Positions 29,285-40,470 of a stretch of DNA of 40,997 nt are shown here, piece by piece; the first letter of the stretch is position 1; each line of letters starts with the position of its first letter. The position numbers were made by a program, and so were the translations under genes. The notes beneath the pieces are model-generated. The model saw only the letters and a program-made list of their open reading frames with translations. It was not told where the DNA came from and searched no databases. Source of the DNA: Dehalococcoidia bacterium (lineage in GTDB: Bacteria; Chloroflexota; Dehalococcoidia; GIF9; AB-539-J10); assembly GCA_021160725.1 (NCBI GenBank), contig JAGHCA010000016.1:1-40997 (forward strand). Direction: 5' to 3'.

Positions 29285-29848
29285 CTAGTAGACGCGAGTT
29301 GATGAAAGGATATAGTTAGCAATCTTCTGAATTGATGCCCAGTCTTGGCTTGTCGGCTCAAATCGCCTATCTATCTGCAGCGTCCATCCATGGAATTCCT
29401 TGGCATAGCTGTGAATTGTCAAATTCCCAATCCTTTTCGCCAAATTCTTTACTGATTCATCGTTGGAAAGAACCTCGATTAGCCCGGTATGATGATCGTT
29501 ACCTTTCCAGGTCACATCTACCACTTTCCCGAACAATGGAAATGTCTTTTTCCTGATTGTCTTGATATCAACTGCCTTGTGGTTTGAGAGAGGTCTCTCG
29601 TCTGGTATACCAAGAATGACCCACCATTGAGGAGGGCTTCTGCCACTACTATCTTTTTTCAAGATATTTATCCACCTGATCAGTCCGTCTGGTATGTCTA
29701 TTATCCCCAAAGAACGTTGATACCATGAGTTCTCTACTTTCTCTTCGGGCCGGCCGCGTTCAGCCAGCTCTGCTCTAATACCCAGGGAGTTGAGGTTTCG
29801 AGCAAGATTATCTCTTGTCTTATCACGAAATAGGTCTTTCATGCGCAA
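29285..29848 (-). CDS. Hypothetical protein (187 aa)
   Basis: Uninterrupted ORF with globular composition; no family recognised. Confidence 0.55.
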   Translation of the reverse strand: MRMKDLFRDKTRDNLARNLNSLGIRAELAERGRPEEKVENSWYQRSLGIIDIPDGLIRWINILKKDSSGRSPPQWWVILGIPDERPLSNHKAVDIKTIRKKTFPLFGKVVDVTWKGNDHHTGLIEVLSNDESVKNLAKRIGNLTIHSYAKEFHGWTLQIDRRFEPTSQDWASIQKIANYILSSTRVY

Positions 29849-30151
29849 GAATCATACCATAGTATATTATAGGCGGCTACCAGGTTATTTTGTTTCCGGA
29901 AAACCTGCATTGTCATGTGCCTTAACCGACAAGACCAAGCTAGATTCGTGTGAATTTTTCAACCAGTGGAGCCTTTCCCACAGAGTTGTTATTCGTTTAC
30001 ATTGTCGTCAGCGTCCGCGGCAGCTTCTGTTTTTTACGCTAATTTGGTACGTTCTCCTATATATTCAACACCGGATGTGACTGCTGTTGATACGGAAATA
30101 TCTTCGCAATTGTATATGCGCTGCCTCATTGATTTAACATAACTTCAGGAT

Positions 30152-30183
30152 AACAAATTGCCCCGTATAGACTACCGAGGCAA
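30152..30183 (-). terminator. Likely intrinsic terminator of rluB
   Basis: Minus strand TTGCCTCG-gtagtctata-CGGGGCAA then TTTGTT, downstream of the rluB stop at 30217. Confidence 0.5.
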
Positions 30184-30216
30184 CCGCGGCATGTTTTTAA
30201 TCCAGTGGACTGCCAT

Positions 30217-30945
30217 TCAAGTCCTTAGTCCTCTTTTTAGTGATTGAATCTGCCTGGGAGTAAGCTCGCGGATTTCGCCCTCCGGTAGGTTGCCTAATCT
30301 AAGGCTACCGAGTCTTATTCTTTTCAATTCCAGGACCTTGTAGCCCAGAGCGGCGAACATCCGGCGCACTTGACGTTTTTTACCTTCGTGAATGGTGATA
30401 GAGTAGCTGAAGGGCAGATACTTGCAAGCCTTGACTTCAGCCGGGGATGTTGTGCCGTCATCTAGGTGGATTCCATTTTGCAGCTTCATTTTGTCCTCCG
30501 ACTTCAGATTTTGTTCTATTCGGACCAGGTATTCCTTTTCCTGTTCAAAACGGGGGTGAGTCAATCGGAAAGTCAACTCGCCATCGTTGGTCAGGAGAAT
30601 CAAGCCCGTGGAATCCTTATCCAGGCGACCAACCGGGTAAAGGCGGATATGACGGTATTTCTCCGGAAGGAAATCGATTACCGTCTTCTCTCCTCGTTTG
30701 TCACTAGTGCTGGAAATAACTCCCTTAGGCTTGTTAAGCATGAGATAAACCCGAGGCTCTGCTGTGACTGAGGTGTGTTTACCATCAATTTTTATAACGT
30801 CCTTAACTGGGTCAACCGGCTCAGTGAGGTTGTGGACTATCTCCCCATTAACGGCTATGCTACCTCTCTTGATAAGGGCGGCTACCTGTCTCCGCGAACC
30901 GATGCCGGAGCTGGCGAGTAACTTGATTAATGGTTGAGATGGCAT
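30217..30945 (-). CDS. rluB: 23S rRNA pseudouridine synthase, RluB/RsuA family
   Basis: S4-like N-terminus, LNKPKGVISSTSD, RLYPVGRLDKDSTGLILLTNDGEL, EGKKRQVRRMFAALG. Confidence 0.94.
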   Translation of the reverse strand: MPSQPLIKLLASSGIGSRRQVAALIKRGSIAVNGEIVHNLTEPVDPVKDVIKIDGKHTSVTAEPRVYLMLNKPKGVISSTSDKRGEKTVIDFLPEKYRHIRLYPVGRLDKDSTGLILLTNDGELTFRLTHPRFEQEKEYLVRIEQNLKSEDKMKLQNGIHLDDGTTSPAEVKACKYLPFSYSITIHEGKKRQVRRMFAALGYKVLELKRIRLGSLRLGNLPEGEIRELTPRQIQSLKRGLRT

Positions 30946-31019
30946 TTTTTGGATTTACTCCAATCTGAAATTTATTACCACTGCAAAAAATATTTAGACG
31001 AAGGTTAATCCATAGCAAA

Positions 31020-31233
31020 AACAAATTCAAGGCTGTGCCAGGATTGTACTATTTCCCTGGTACCTTATTCTTGATTTTAGTGTGGTCATGTGCTAACATT
31101 CCAAAATCGGAAGCTGAAACTGCGCATGCAATAATAAAAGCAAATTCAAAGTTGTGGTAAAATTGTTGCTGTTTTCAGCGTTATTTAGCTCTTGTTTCGC
31201 ACGCAGTTGTGTGCTAATTCTATAAAATTAGGA
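31020..31233. repeat. Diverged direct tandem duplication (~120-bp unit) upstream of the acetate permease
   Basis: aaaacaaattcaaggctgtg...atgtgctaacattccaaaatcgg and aaaagcaaattcaaagttgtg...gtgtgctaattctataaaattagg; matching blocks 119-121 bp apart. Confidence 0.55.
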
Positions 31234-31242
31234 GGTGATATT

Positions 31243-31842
31243 GTGCAGTCAATAATGAACGAGGCCTCGGTGCAACTGAAAGATAATACCGCCAACCCAG
31301 CACCACTTGGGTTGCTGGCATTTGGCATTACCACGGTATTGCTCAATTTGCATAATGCTGGTTTGTTTCCCCTCGATACTATGATATTAGCGATGGGTAT
31401 TTTCTATGGAGGCCTAGCTCAAGTTATCGCCGGCATTATGGAATGGAAGAAAAATAATACCTTTGGCACCACAGCCTTTTTATCTTATGGCTTTTTCTGG
31501 CTCACACTAGTTGGTCTGCTGGTGATGCCTGTGCTTGGATGGGGCGCAACGCCGGAGATTTCTGCTATGGTAGCCTATCTGGTAATGTGGGGAATCTTCA
31601 CTGGGGTCATGTTCTTCGCGACGTTAAAACTCAACCGTGCCCTTCAAGTCGTCTTCGCTACCCTGACCATTCTCTTCTTTATGCTGGCTATCGCCGACGC
31701 TACTGGCAGCACTCTAGCGAAACAAATTGCAGGCTACGTAGGAATTATCTGTGGGCTTTCCGCGGTTTATACCGGACTGGCTCAGGTGATCAATGAAGTT
31801 TACAAAAGAACGATATTACCTATCTGTCCCGTCAAACGATAA
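31243..31842 (+). CDS. Acetate uptake transporter (AceTr / GPR1-FUN34-YaaH family, SatP-like)
   Basis: [63 protein letters not shown] at 31243 preceded by ggaggtgat. Confidence 0.93.
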   Translation: MQSIMNEASVQLKDNTANPAPLGLLAFGITTVLLNLHNAGLFPLDTMILAMGIFYGGLAQVIAGIMEWKKNNTFGTTAFLSYGFFWLTLVGLLVMPVLGWGATPEISAMVAYLVMWGIFTGVMFFATLKLNRALQVVFATLTILFFMLAIADATGSTLAKQIAGYVGIICGLSAVYTGLAQVINEVYKRTILPICPVKR

Positions 31843-32071
31843 TTTAAATGATTATTTTATGATAGTGTAGTGTTGAGATTTTTGTGGTTAAGCGCAATTT
31901 AGTTGCCAGGCAGTTATGAGATCCTATGGCAGCATGCGTAACGGATTAACTGCGGTAGAGAAGAAGGTAAGCGAAGTAGATAGGTAGAAAGGAGCATGGA
32001 TGAGGCAAGAAAGAGCGGGCGTTATCGTTTTAAAGCAATTGTGAAAAGTATAATTAATGGGAGGATAGGTA

Positions 32072-32536
32072 ATGGCTAAATTTGATGTGTTGAAGCGATG
32101 CTCATTGGTGCGGGATCTGAATGATGAGCAGCTCAGAACTATTGCTAATCTAGCTAATGAAGAGACTTATGAGGTGGGGGAACTGCTGGTTAAGCAGGGT
32201 AGAAAGGCAGAGAAGCTTTTTTTAATTGAAGATGGGTTGGTGGGGATTTACCTGGAGCTGGGTCCAATAACGCATCGGTTGCTTCAGTCTGCCTCCGAAT
32301 TTGAAATGGTCGGCTGGACTTCTATGTTGCCGCCTTACCGGGCGCGTGCTAGTGCTAAGGCTATCGAGACTACCAGAGCATTGGCTTTCAGCGCTAAGGG
32401 CCTGATTGAGCTGTGTGAGCAGAATCCTGAGATTGGTGCTCAAATCTATCGCAGCTTAGCTGCTCTGATAGCGCTGAGGCTCAATAACGCTTTTATCCAG
32501 TTAATGGGTGTTACGTCGCAGGATGCAAATTTGTAA
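32072..32536 (+). CDS. Cyclic nucleotide-binding domain protein (Crp-like sensor domain without DNA-binding domain)
   Basis: [60 protein letters not shown]; ends after the helical dimer region. Confidence 0.8.
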   Translation: MAKFDVLKRCSLVRDLNDEQLRTIANLANEETYEVGELLVKQGRKAEKLFLIEDGLVGIYLELGPITHRLLQSASEFEMVGWTSMLPPYRARASAKAIETTRALAFSAKGLIELCEQNPEIGAQIYRSLAALIALRLNNAFIQLMGVTSQDANL

Positions 32537-32649
32537 TTAACTACGGATGTCTGAGAGCAGGGCAGGGTCGCGATTCTGGATTTGACAGCGGATTGAAGTT
32601 AGAAGAACATGGAAAGAAAAAATATTTATTTATAGGAAAGAGAGGTGCT

Positions 32650-34614
32650 ATGCCAGAAGAAAAAATAATTACTTCAGTGATGGGGGAGAAGCGGTTATTT
32701 TATCCCCCTGAAGAATTAAGCCGAAAAGCTTATATAAAGAGTATCGATGAATATCGCCAGATATACCAGCGTTCTATAAGTGACCCGGAGGGATTCTGGG
32801 GAGAGATGGCAGAGCAAATTGACTGGTATAAGAAGTGGGACAAGGTACTGGTGGAAAATTTCGCAGAAGGTAAACATCAGTGGTTTGTGGGTGGTAAGCT
32901 TAATGTCTGTTATAACTGCTTGGACAGGCATTTAGGAACCTGGCGTAAAAATAGAGCGGCATTAATTTGGGAAGGAGATATTGGTGATAGTCGTGTACTG
33001 ACCTATCAACAGCTGTTCCGAGAGGTATGCCGGTTTGCCAATACCTTGAAGAAATTTGGAGTGAAGAAGGGCGACCGTGTTGCTATCTATCTGCCTATGA
33101 TTCCGGAGTTGCCTATAGCTATGTTGGCATGCGCGCGAATTGGAGCTATTCACAGCGTGGTCTTTGGGGGGTTCAGCGCCGATGCTTTGCGCAACCGGAT
33201 ACAGGATTGCAATGCTGAGATGCTTATTTGTTGCGATGGCTATTATCGTGGTGGTAAAGTGATGCGGAGTAAAGACAATGCTGATGCAGCACTCGATGAG
33301 TGTCCCAGTGTCAAAAATGTGATTGTGGTGAAGAGGACTGACTTGGCGGTAGAGTTAAAACCAAAGCGCGACTTCTGGTGGCATGATGTAGTGACTTCTG
33401 AATCTGTCAAGCTGTATTGCGATGCTGAGGAATTAGATGCTGAGGACCCACTTTTTATCCTGTATACCAGCGGCAGTACAGGCAAGCCGAAAGGGGTGTT
33501 GCATACCCAGGCTGGATATTTGTTGTATGTTCTCCAGACCATGAAATGGATATTTGATGTTAAAGAGGAAGATACTTACTGGTGTACGGCAGACATTGGC
33601 TGGGTAACCGGCCATAGTTATATTGTCTATGGTCCACTGGCGCTGGGGACGACCAGTATGATGTTTGAGGGTGTTCCCAACTATCCACATCCAGATAGGT
33701 TCTGGAGTATCGTGGAAAACTATCAGGTGAATGTTTTCTATACGGCACCAACGGCTATTCGGGCAATAATGAGGGAAGGTGATGAATGGCCTAGGAAGCA
33801 TGATTTAAGCTCGCTGAGGATTCTGGGCACTGTTGGAGAGCCGATTAACCCCGAAGCCTGGATGTGGTATTACAATGTTATTGGTGAGGGCAGATGTCCG
33901 GTTGTAGATACCTGGTGGCAGACGGAGACTGGTGGAATTCTTATTAGTCCTTTACCTGGTGCAATACCAACTAAGCCGGGTTCGGCAACGGTACCTTTTC
34001 CAGGTATTGAGCCAGCGGTGTTGAGAGAGGATGGTACTCCCGCCGAAGTCAACGAGGGTGGCTACTTAGTGATGAAGCGCCCTTGGCCAGGTCTGATGCG
34101 TGGTGTCTACGGTGATCCAGAGAGATTTAGAGAGACTTATTTTACCCGCTTCCCCGGTGTTTACAATACCGGCGACGGTGCCCGGATAGATGAGGATGGC
34201 TATTACTGGTTGATGGGGCGTATAGATGATGTCATTAATGTGTCCGGACACCGCTTGGGTACTGCGGAAATTGAGAGTGCACTGGTGTCTCACCCCAAGG
34301 TTGCCGAGGCAGCGGTGGTAGGTATAAGTCATGATGTCAAGGGACAGGGTATATATGCTTTTGTGACCTTGAAAGAAGGAGTCGAGGCGTCTGACAATCT
34401 TTCGAAGGAACTGGTTGCTCATGTCCGTCGGGAGATTGGTCCCATAGCTACCCCGGACAAGATTCAGTTTGCGGAAGCACTACCCAAGACCAGGAGCGGT
34501 AAGATTATGCGGCGGATACTGGTTAAGGTTGCCTCTGGTGCCACTGAATTGGGTGATACCAGTACTCTGGCTGACCCCTCAGTAGTAGAACAACTGCTTG
34601 AGGGCAGACAATAG
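32650..34614 (+). CDS. acs: Acetyl-CoA synthetase (AMP-forming)
   Basis: [88 protein letters not shown]. Internal ATG 32650 with nearby agaggt preferred. Confidence 0.96.
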   Translation: MPEEKIITSVMGEKRLFYPPEELSRKAYIKSIDEYRQIYQRSISDPEGFWGEMAEQIDWYKKWDKVLVENFAEGKHQWFVGGKLNVCYNCLDRHLGTWRKNRAALIWEGDIGDSRVLTYQQLFREVCRFANTLKKFGVKKGDRVAIYLPMIPELPIAMLACARIGAIHSVVFGGFSADALRNRIQDCNAEMLICCDGYYRGGKVMRSKDNADAALDECPSVKNVIVVKRTDLAVELKPKRDFWWHDVVTSESVKLYCDAEELDAEDPLFILYTSGSTGKPKGVLHTQAGYLLYVLQTMKWIFDVKEEDTYWCTADIGWVTGHSYIVYGPLALGTTSMMFEGVPNYPHPDRFWSIVENYQVNVFYTAPTAIRAIMREGDEWPRKHDLSSLRILGTVGEPINPEAWMWYYNVIGEGRCPVVDTWWQTETGGILISPLPGAIPTKPGSATVPFPGIEPAVLREDGTPAEVNEGGYLVMKRPWPGLMRGVYGDPERFRETYFTRFPGVYNTGDGARIDEDGYYWLMGRIDDVINVSGHRLGTAEIESALVSHPKVAEAAVVGISHDVKGQGIYAFVTLKEGVEASDNLSKELVAHVRREIGPIATPDKIQFAEALPKTRSGKIMRRILVKVASGATELGDTSTLADPSVVEQLLEGRQ

Positions 34615-34932
34615 TTCGGACTAAACAGGCACCGCGTATAGCTCAGTGCCATATCCGGTATTTTTCAACCGCGACTAACTGCATGTAGTAAGCGAAAGTT
34701 GAACAATTGGTGTAGGGAAACCTCACTCGGATTTTTTGCTTATATGTGGGCCTTGGTACCCATTACTTGTGAAAACTTTAATGTTGATGAGGTGCTTCTG
34801 TCATGGCCGGTGCGGTGCATTCCCAAAGTGGGTGCTGGGCTATAAGTTGGACAAAACGGCGTTGACACAAAGGTAAATGCAAGGAATAAGCACCTGATGC
34901 CAGGGAAGCTATAGTCCATTATAATTGCTTTC

Positions 34933-35625
34933 ATGGAATATCCATTAATGGACATTTACCACAAACTCCTTGCTGCGTTCGGGCATCGGCATTGGTGGCC
35001 TGCTCAGACAAGAGATGAGGTGATCATAGGTGCAATTCTTACCCAGAACGTGGCATGGAAAAATGCAAAGGCAGCTATTGATAATCTCAGGAAGCACAAC
35101 CTGCTCACTTTAAAGGCAATTCATGAAGTTAGCATTTCAGAAATTGCTACCTTGATCAAGCCGGCCAGGTTCTATAACCAGAAGGCACAAAAACTGAAGT
35201 ATTTCATAGATTTCCTATTCTACAAATACGGTGGGAATTTGGATGCCCTGTTCTCACAGGATACTGGTGAGCTAAGACGGGAACTCCTCAACATCAAGGG
35301 TTTAGGTGAGGAAACAGTGGATTCTATACTGCTCTACGCTGGGGAAAAACCTGTGTTTGTTATTGATGCCTACACGAAGAGGATATTTTCAAGGCTGGGA
35401 TTAACAGATAAAGAGTGGAGTTACCATGCATATCAGCATTTCTTCATGGAGCGCCTGGTTAAGGATGCGAAATTATACAGTGATTACCATGCTCAAATAG
35501 TGCATCTAGGGCATGTGTATTGTAAAAAGCATGAACCTAAGTGCACAGAATGTCCTTTGAATAAGCTTTGCCGGTCTTGTGTACCCAATCCTCCACTGGA
35601 ATACTTGAAAGTAGTTGAAGTGTAG
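34933..35625 (+). CDS. Endonuclease III-like HhH-GPD DNA glycosylase with 4Fe-4S cluster
   Basis: IIGAILTQNVAWKNAKAAI, LLNIKGLGEETVDSILLYAGEKPVFVIDAYTKRI, CKKHEPKCTECPLNKLC. Confidence 0.9.
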   Translation: MEYPLMDIYHKLLAAFGHRHWWPAQTRDEVIIGAILTQNVAWKNAKAAIDNLRKHNLLTLKAIHEVSISEIATLIKPARFYNQKAQKLKYFIDFLFYKYGGNLDALFSQDTGELRRELLNIKGLGEETVDSILLYAGEKPVFVIDAYTKRIFSRLGLTDKEWSYHAYQHFFMERLVKDAKLYSDYHAQIVHLGHVYCKKHEPKCTECPLNKLCRSCVPNPPLEYLKVVEV

Positions 35626-35796
35626 GAGTTAGTGGAGATATTTCGGTGGAGGTTGGAAGAGGAGAGCACTCAACTAAGTAAAGATAAGAGGACTAAGCTG
35701 GCGGAAGAGATCGGTGATGTCGTGATTTATCTAGCTAACCTGTCAGACAAATTTGATATAGAGCCATTAACGGCTGCTAAGAAAAACTCAAGCTAA
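35626..35796 (+). pseudogene. MazG-like nucleotide pyrophosphohydrolase C-terminal fragment, in frame with the preceding gene's amber stop
   Basis: Own translation after TAG (35623-35625): ELVEIFRWRLEEESTQLSKDKRTKLAEEIGDVVIYLANLSDKFDIEPLTAAKKNSS*. Confidence 0.75.
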
Positions 35797-36114
35797 ATGA
35801 AGCAATATATCCCAGTCATATTACCTGAGGTAGTGTTAGGAAGTATTCAGAATATTAGGCAAACTTGAGCCAATAATTAGAAATGGGAGACGATGTGAGG
35901 AGATTTGAACTACTAAAAAGTTCCTGACTCAAGCGCCGGATGCCGTTTTCAAATTGGCTGTAGCTATAATTTATTACCAATACACGAACTTAGGGATGTT
36001 TGATTCTTGTGCACTGCAACCATACAACCCGCGAAGAGTTCGCAAGCATTCTGCCAGTGCCCAACTCCCCATTACACCGTAGTATTTACGTCGACTCTAT
36101 ACCACAACTAACAA

Positions 36115-36318
36115 TTAGATGTATCCAAGAGCTATAAATACTCCGAAAACGATGACAATTATTCCTGCGATCTGATGGAAACGATACGTTTTCTCGCCCC
36201 ATAGCATCTTTGAGCGAGCAACAAGTAACCGATAGATAAAAAACTCGCTTTTTAAACTACTGCACACCAGTAAGAACAGACCTGCTAAAATTACTAAAGT
36301 CCCCCATAGTAGATGCAT
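36115..36318 (-). CDS. Small two-TM membrane protein, unknown function
   Basis: MHLLWGTLVILAGLFLLVCSS...FHQIAGIIVIVFGVFIALGYI. Confidence 0.5.
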   Translation of the reverse strand: MHLLWGTLVILAGLFLLVCSSLKSEFFIYRLLVARSKMLWGEKTYRFHQIAGIIVIVFGVFIALGYI

Positions 36319-36666
36319 CTTTCATCTCCCTTAATAGTTATATCTAAAGTCTTTGTGAATATCCATAATCATTCCTTGAATATGGATTTTAGGTATTATA
36401 GCACGGTGGTTGCTATAATGCGTGATATCATTTGCTTAATAATGTGAGAATTACCACTGGGCAAACATCGGGATGAGTATCCTGACTACGTAGGTTTGCC
36501 TTTCCGAGGCACCCCACTTAAGCCTACCTCGTAGCTTCTTGCCTGTCAACCATGGTGGGGTATAACAAAGTCAGAGTTGTTGGGTCACTTTCTGATGATT
36601 TGAGTAGCGCGTGAATTAGGGCAGCAATTAGGTATTTCAGCCATTTTAACGATAAACCCTGGTCTA

Positions 36667-38496
36667 TTACTTTATGCTTCGCTTAGAAGAAGAGATGTCC
36701 CTTAATCGTTGTGCCTGGGTAAGTAACTTTTTCCTCAGTCTGATATTCTCAGGAGTTACCTCAGCCAGTTCATCATTATTTATAAAATCAATGGCTTGCT
36801 CCAGGCTCAACTGTATGGGATGTGTCAGCTTTATGGCAATATCGGATGTAGACGCGCGCATATTGGTCTTCCTCTTTTCTTTGCACACGTTGATAGCTAT
36901 GTCTTGCAGCCGCGAATTTAACCCTACTATCATACCCTCATAGACTAGTGTACCGGGTTTAATAAAGGTGAAGCCCCGCCCCTGGGCATTATTTAGACCA
37001 TAGGTGACAGCTATGCCCTGTTCTGATGCTACCAGCACCCCGTTACGAGTCGTAATTATATCTCCATAATAAGGTTCATAGCCAAGAAAAGTGGTATTCA
37101 TGATGCTTTCACCACGTGTGGCGGCAGAGAAAGCATTACGGAAGCCAATGAGTCCTTTTGTAGGCACATGGAATACTAAACGCACATTATCGTGGCCATC
37201 ATTGTGCATATTCACAAGTTGAGCTTGTCGCTTGCTCAGCATCTCGGTTAAAACTCCAAGATATTTATCTTTGGTATCAATGGTAAGAACCTCCACAGGT
37301 TCTACAAGATTACCGTCAACAACTTTGGTGATAGCTTCTGGCTTGGAGACCTCAAATTCGTAGCCCTCCCGGCGCATGGTCTCAATGAGGATAGCCAGAT
37401 GCAGTTCTCCCCTCCCTTTTACCAGAAAGGTGTCTGGACTATCTGTATCCTGTACTCGGAGGCTGAGATTAGTTTCCAGCTCCCTGTAGAGTCGTGCCCG
37501 TAATTGGCGTGTGGTGCAAAAGCTCCCCTCGCGACCGGCAAAAGGTGAGGTGTTTACTCCAATGGTCATCTCTACCGTTGGTTCGCCAATCTCTATGCGT
37601 GGTAGAGCTTCAGGCTGCTCCGGGCTGGCAATGGTATCTCCAATGTTGATTTTGTCGATACCGGTCACAGCTACTATATCACCTGCCTCGGCTTCATCTA
37701 CCTTCAAGCGCTTGAGACCGAGATAGGTAAACACTTCACTAATCTCATAATGAGATACACTTCCGTCAACACCCACACCGACTACCGGGCCGTGTGGAGC
37801 AACCTTTCCTCTTCGGATTCTACCAATAGCTATCTTACCTTTATGGCTGTCATAGCCTAGATTAGAAACCAGCATTTGAAATGGCCCACTTTCAATTTGC
37901 GGTGGTGGTACTTTTTTCAATATGCATTCGAAGAGGGGAGCAATATCCTTGCCTTTCATGCCCAATTCAGTTACGACAGTGCCTTCCCGTGCACTGGCAT
38001 ACAGCACCGGAAAGTCAAGCTGGTCAGCACTGATAGCTAATTCTAAGAACAGATCCTCGGTAAGTTTTAGCACGTCTGCTATCCGTGAGTTTCGCCTGTC
38101 TACTTTGTTGATAACTACAATGGGTTTTATACCCATTTCCATTGCCAGTCGAAGCACAAACTTAGTCTGGGGCATGGGGCCTTCTATAGAGTCCACCAGA
38201 AGCAGACAACCATCAGCCATACTTACGACACGCTCTACTTCCCCGCTGAAATCAGCGTGTCCTGGTGTATCAATAATATTGATTTTGACACCCTGGTAAA
38301 CTACGGCAGCATTCTTAGACCTGATGGTAATACCTTTTTCTAGCTCAAGCGCATTCTGGTCCATTATTAATTCGCCAACCATCTGGTTATTTCGGAAAAC
38401 CTTGCTTTGTTTGAGCATGGCATCTACTAAGGTGGTCTTACCGTGGTCAACATGAGCAATAATAGCTATGTTTCTTATGTCGCTGCGATAATTCAT
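36667..38496 (-). CDS. typA: GTP-binding protein TypA/BipA
   Basis: [93 protein letters not shown]. Confidence 0.97.
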   Translation of the reverse strand: MNYRSDIRNIAIIAHVDHGKTTLVDAMLKQSKVFRNNQMVGELIMDQNALELEKGITIRSKNAAVVYQGVKINIIDTPGHADFSGEVERVVSMADGCLLLVDSIEGPMPQTKFVLRLAMEMGIKPIVVINKVDRRNSRIADVLKLTEDLFLELAISADQLDFPVLYASAREGTVVTELGMKGKDIAPLFECILKKVPPPQIESGPFQMLVSNLGYDSHKGKIAIGRIRRGKVAPHGPVVGVGVDGSVSHYEISEVFTYLGLKRLKVDEAEAGDIVAVTGIDKINIGDTIASPEQPEALPRIEIGEPTVEMTIGVNTSPFAGREGSFCTTRQLRARLYRELETNLSLRVQDTDSPDTFLVKGRGELHLAILIETMRREGYEFEVSKPEAITKVVDGNLVEPVEVLTIDTKDKYLGVLTEMLSKRQAQLVNMHNDGHDNVRLVFHVPTKGLIGFRNAFSAATRGESIMNTTFLGYEPYYGDIITTRNGVLVASEQGIAVTYGLNNAQGRGFTFIKPGTLVYEGMIVGLNSRLQDIAINVCKEKRKTNMRASTSDIAIKLTHPIQLSLEQAIDFINNDELAEVTPENIRLRKKLLTQAQRLRDISSSKRSIK

Positions 38497-38749
38497 ATAT
38501 GTTTGCGAAATCCTATACCTTAATTACTATAATTGGCATTATTATGATGTCCAGGAAGTTCAAATGCCAATTCATACTCTTCATGAGGAAGACATTTTAA
38601 CTGACATATCTTAGTTCGATGTCGAGAGCTATGGCAATGTGCCAAATGAGACTTTATTGCTCCTAGTCTCCATCAAGCAAGATAGCGTTTTGCCTTGTTT
38701 AGGTACCAGTTACCTTTTTGTTATCACCCCGCTCATTCTGTATTGCACG

Positions 38750-39919
38750 CTATCGTAATTGCTGTGAAGAGCGAATGTATCTCTTAGATGGTAAAGGCAT
38801 TGCGTAATCAAAGTTTTGCAGCCTCCGGTGTTCCAGTAGCATGTTGAGAAGGTGTTCAAGAGCGCGTACCATGGGCGTATCTTCACTTGTCACGAATGTA
38901 AATGCGGTGCCTGTTTTGCCAATTCGTCCGGTGCGGCCGATACGATTAATGTAGGCGTCCGTACTGTCAGGCATGTCGTAGTTAACAACGTGCGAAATAT
39001 TCAGAACATCGATGCCACGGGCGGCAATATCAGTCGCCACCAGAACCTTAAATGAGCCAGCACGGAAGCCATCAAGCGCGGTTCGACGCTGGCACTGAGA
39101 CATGTTACCTTGCAATGAGGTCGCCCGATAGCCCGCTTTCGTCAGTTGCTGCGTAACATGCGCGGCACGGTGTTTGGTGCGGGTAAAGACAAGTACTGAC
39201 TCCGTTTCAGTATGGTGTAAGAGTTCTATCAGCAGCGCAGTTTTGCGATGTTGCTTCACGGGATACAGTGTGTGAGACACTGTGGTTGCCGGTGATATGT
39301 GACCAATTTGTACCGTGACCGGGTCATGCAGGATTTCTTGTACCAGATGCCGGATATCATCAGGCATGGTGGCTGAGAAAAGGAGTGTCTGCCGCGGCTT
39401 TAGCAGACATCTCAAAATATTACGGATGTCGGACAGAAAACCCATATCGAACATACGGTCTGCCTCGTCGATTACAAGGACTTCCAGTTGTGAAAGGTCG
39501 ATCGTACCTTTCCAAAGATGGTCGAGCAATCGCCCGGGGCAGGCTACTATGATTTCGATTCCATTGCGTAGTCTCCAGGCTTGTTGTTCCATACTCACAC
39601 CACCGTAGATGGAAATACTTCGCAACCCGGTTTGTTTCCCCAATTCATCTATAGTTTCATATGTTTGCTCAGCCAGCTCGCGTGTGGGCGAGATTATGAG
39701 AGCACCTACACGACCTTTTGGGCTTTGCAACAGACGCTGCAGAATTGGCAGCACAAAAGCTGCAGTTTTGCCTGTGCCGGTCTGGGCCAGACCAATGAGA
39801 TCGCGGCCCTGCATAATGGATGGGATGGATTTAGCTTGGATTGGTGTAGGTGTAATGTAACCGACTGCTTGTACACCAGCCATGACCCTCGGATGAAGAT
39901 TAAAGATTTCGAAGTTCAT
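38750..39919 (-). CDS. DEAD-box ATP-dependent RNA helicase (RhlE-like)
   Basis: AQTGTGKTAAFVLPIL, PTRELAEQ, VIDEADRMFDMGF, LFSATMP, VATDIAARGIDV, HVVNYDMP, RIGRTGR. Confidence 0.95.
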   Translation of the reverse strand: MNFEIFNLHPRVMAGVQAVGYITPTPIQAKSIPSIMQGRDLIGLAQTGTGKTAAFVLPILQRLLQSPKGRVGALIISPTRELAEQTYETIDELGKQTGLRSISIYGGVSMEQQAWRLRNGIEIIVACPGRLLDHLWKGTIDLSQLEVLVIDEADRMFDMGFLSDIRNILRCLLKPRQTLLFSATMPDDIRHLVQEILHDPVTVQIGHISPATTVSHTLYPVKQHRKTALLIELLHHTETESVLVFTRTKHRAAHVTQQLTKAGYRATSLQGNMSQCQRRTALDGFRAGSFKVLVATDIAARGIDVLNISHVVNYDMPDSTDAYINRIGRTGRIGKTGTAFTFVTSEDTPMVRALEHLLNMLLEHRRLQNFDYAMPLPSKRYIRSSQQLR

Positions 39920-39942
39920 TATGTCCCCTTATATCGGGTAGG

Positions 39943-40281
39943 CTAATACCTTTTCTGCCTACCGCCTCTTTCACCACCGTAGCCACCACCATAGCCACCA
40001 CCCCTCCTATTATCATGGAACCCACCGTCTCTGTTGCCAGAACGAGGACGTGCCTCATTAACCACAATAGTTCGCTTTCTTAGTACCTTCCCGTTAAGGT
40101 CTGTAATTGCAGCTTCAGCCTCAGACTTTGAGGCCATTTCAACAAAGCCAAATCCCTTAGGTTGCCCGCTGAACTTATCGTTCAGGATGCTTGCAGATAC
40201 CATTTCTCCGTAAGCCAAGAATTCCTTCTGTAATTCCTCTTCGGTCGAGTCATAGGATAAATTACCTACATAGATTCTCAT
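39943..40281 (-). CDS. Glycine-rich RRM RNA-binding protein
   Basis: RNP2 IYVGNLSY, RNP1 KGFGFVEM; Gly/Arg/Tyr-rich tail GGGYGGGYGGERGGRQKRY. Confidence 0.94.
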   Translation of the reverse strand: MRIYVGNLSYDSTEEELQKEFLAYGEMVSASILNDKFSGQPKGFGFVEMASKSEAEAAITDLNGKVLRKRTIVVNEARPRSGNRDGGFHDNRRGGGYGGGYGGERGGRQKRY

Positions 40282-40318
40282 ATTAAAACCCTCCTTTTTA
40301 AATTACTTAAATCTTAAT
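40282..40318 (-). promoter_or_regulatory. Weak inverted repeat flanking the SD of the RRM gene
   Basis: Minus strand ATTAAGA-(23 nt with AAAGGAGGG)-TTTTAAT-ATG; 7 bp including one G-U, AT-rich. Confidence 0.3.
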
Positions 40319-40450
40319 TACCTGTTTGTTGCATCGCGACTTGCAATGACATGTCACGCCAACACATTTTAAAAACATGCATAACCTGGGTATACCTGGA
40401 CTATGTGTGCTATTGAAGCTAAGCTAGCGTTATCTACTCAATCCGACCTT

Positions 40451-40470
40451 ATTGTAGCGATCGCTACAAT
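40451..40470. promoter_or_regulatory. Perfect 20-bp palindrome, candidate operator
   Basis: ATTGTAGCGATCGCTACAAT; intergenic, about 170 bp upstream of the RRM start. Confidence 0.5.

Noticed and set aside
34632-34700. gcgtatagctcagtg resembles the 5' end of a tRNA
   Set aside because: No plausible anticodon arm or T-arm (GTTCRANYC) follows at tRNA spacing.
35896-35960. Minus-strand GTAGTTCAAATCTCCTC looks like a tRNA T-arm
   Set aside because: Stem does not pair well and no acceptor or D-arm could be assembled; at most a remnant.
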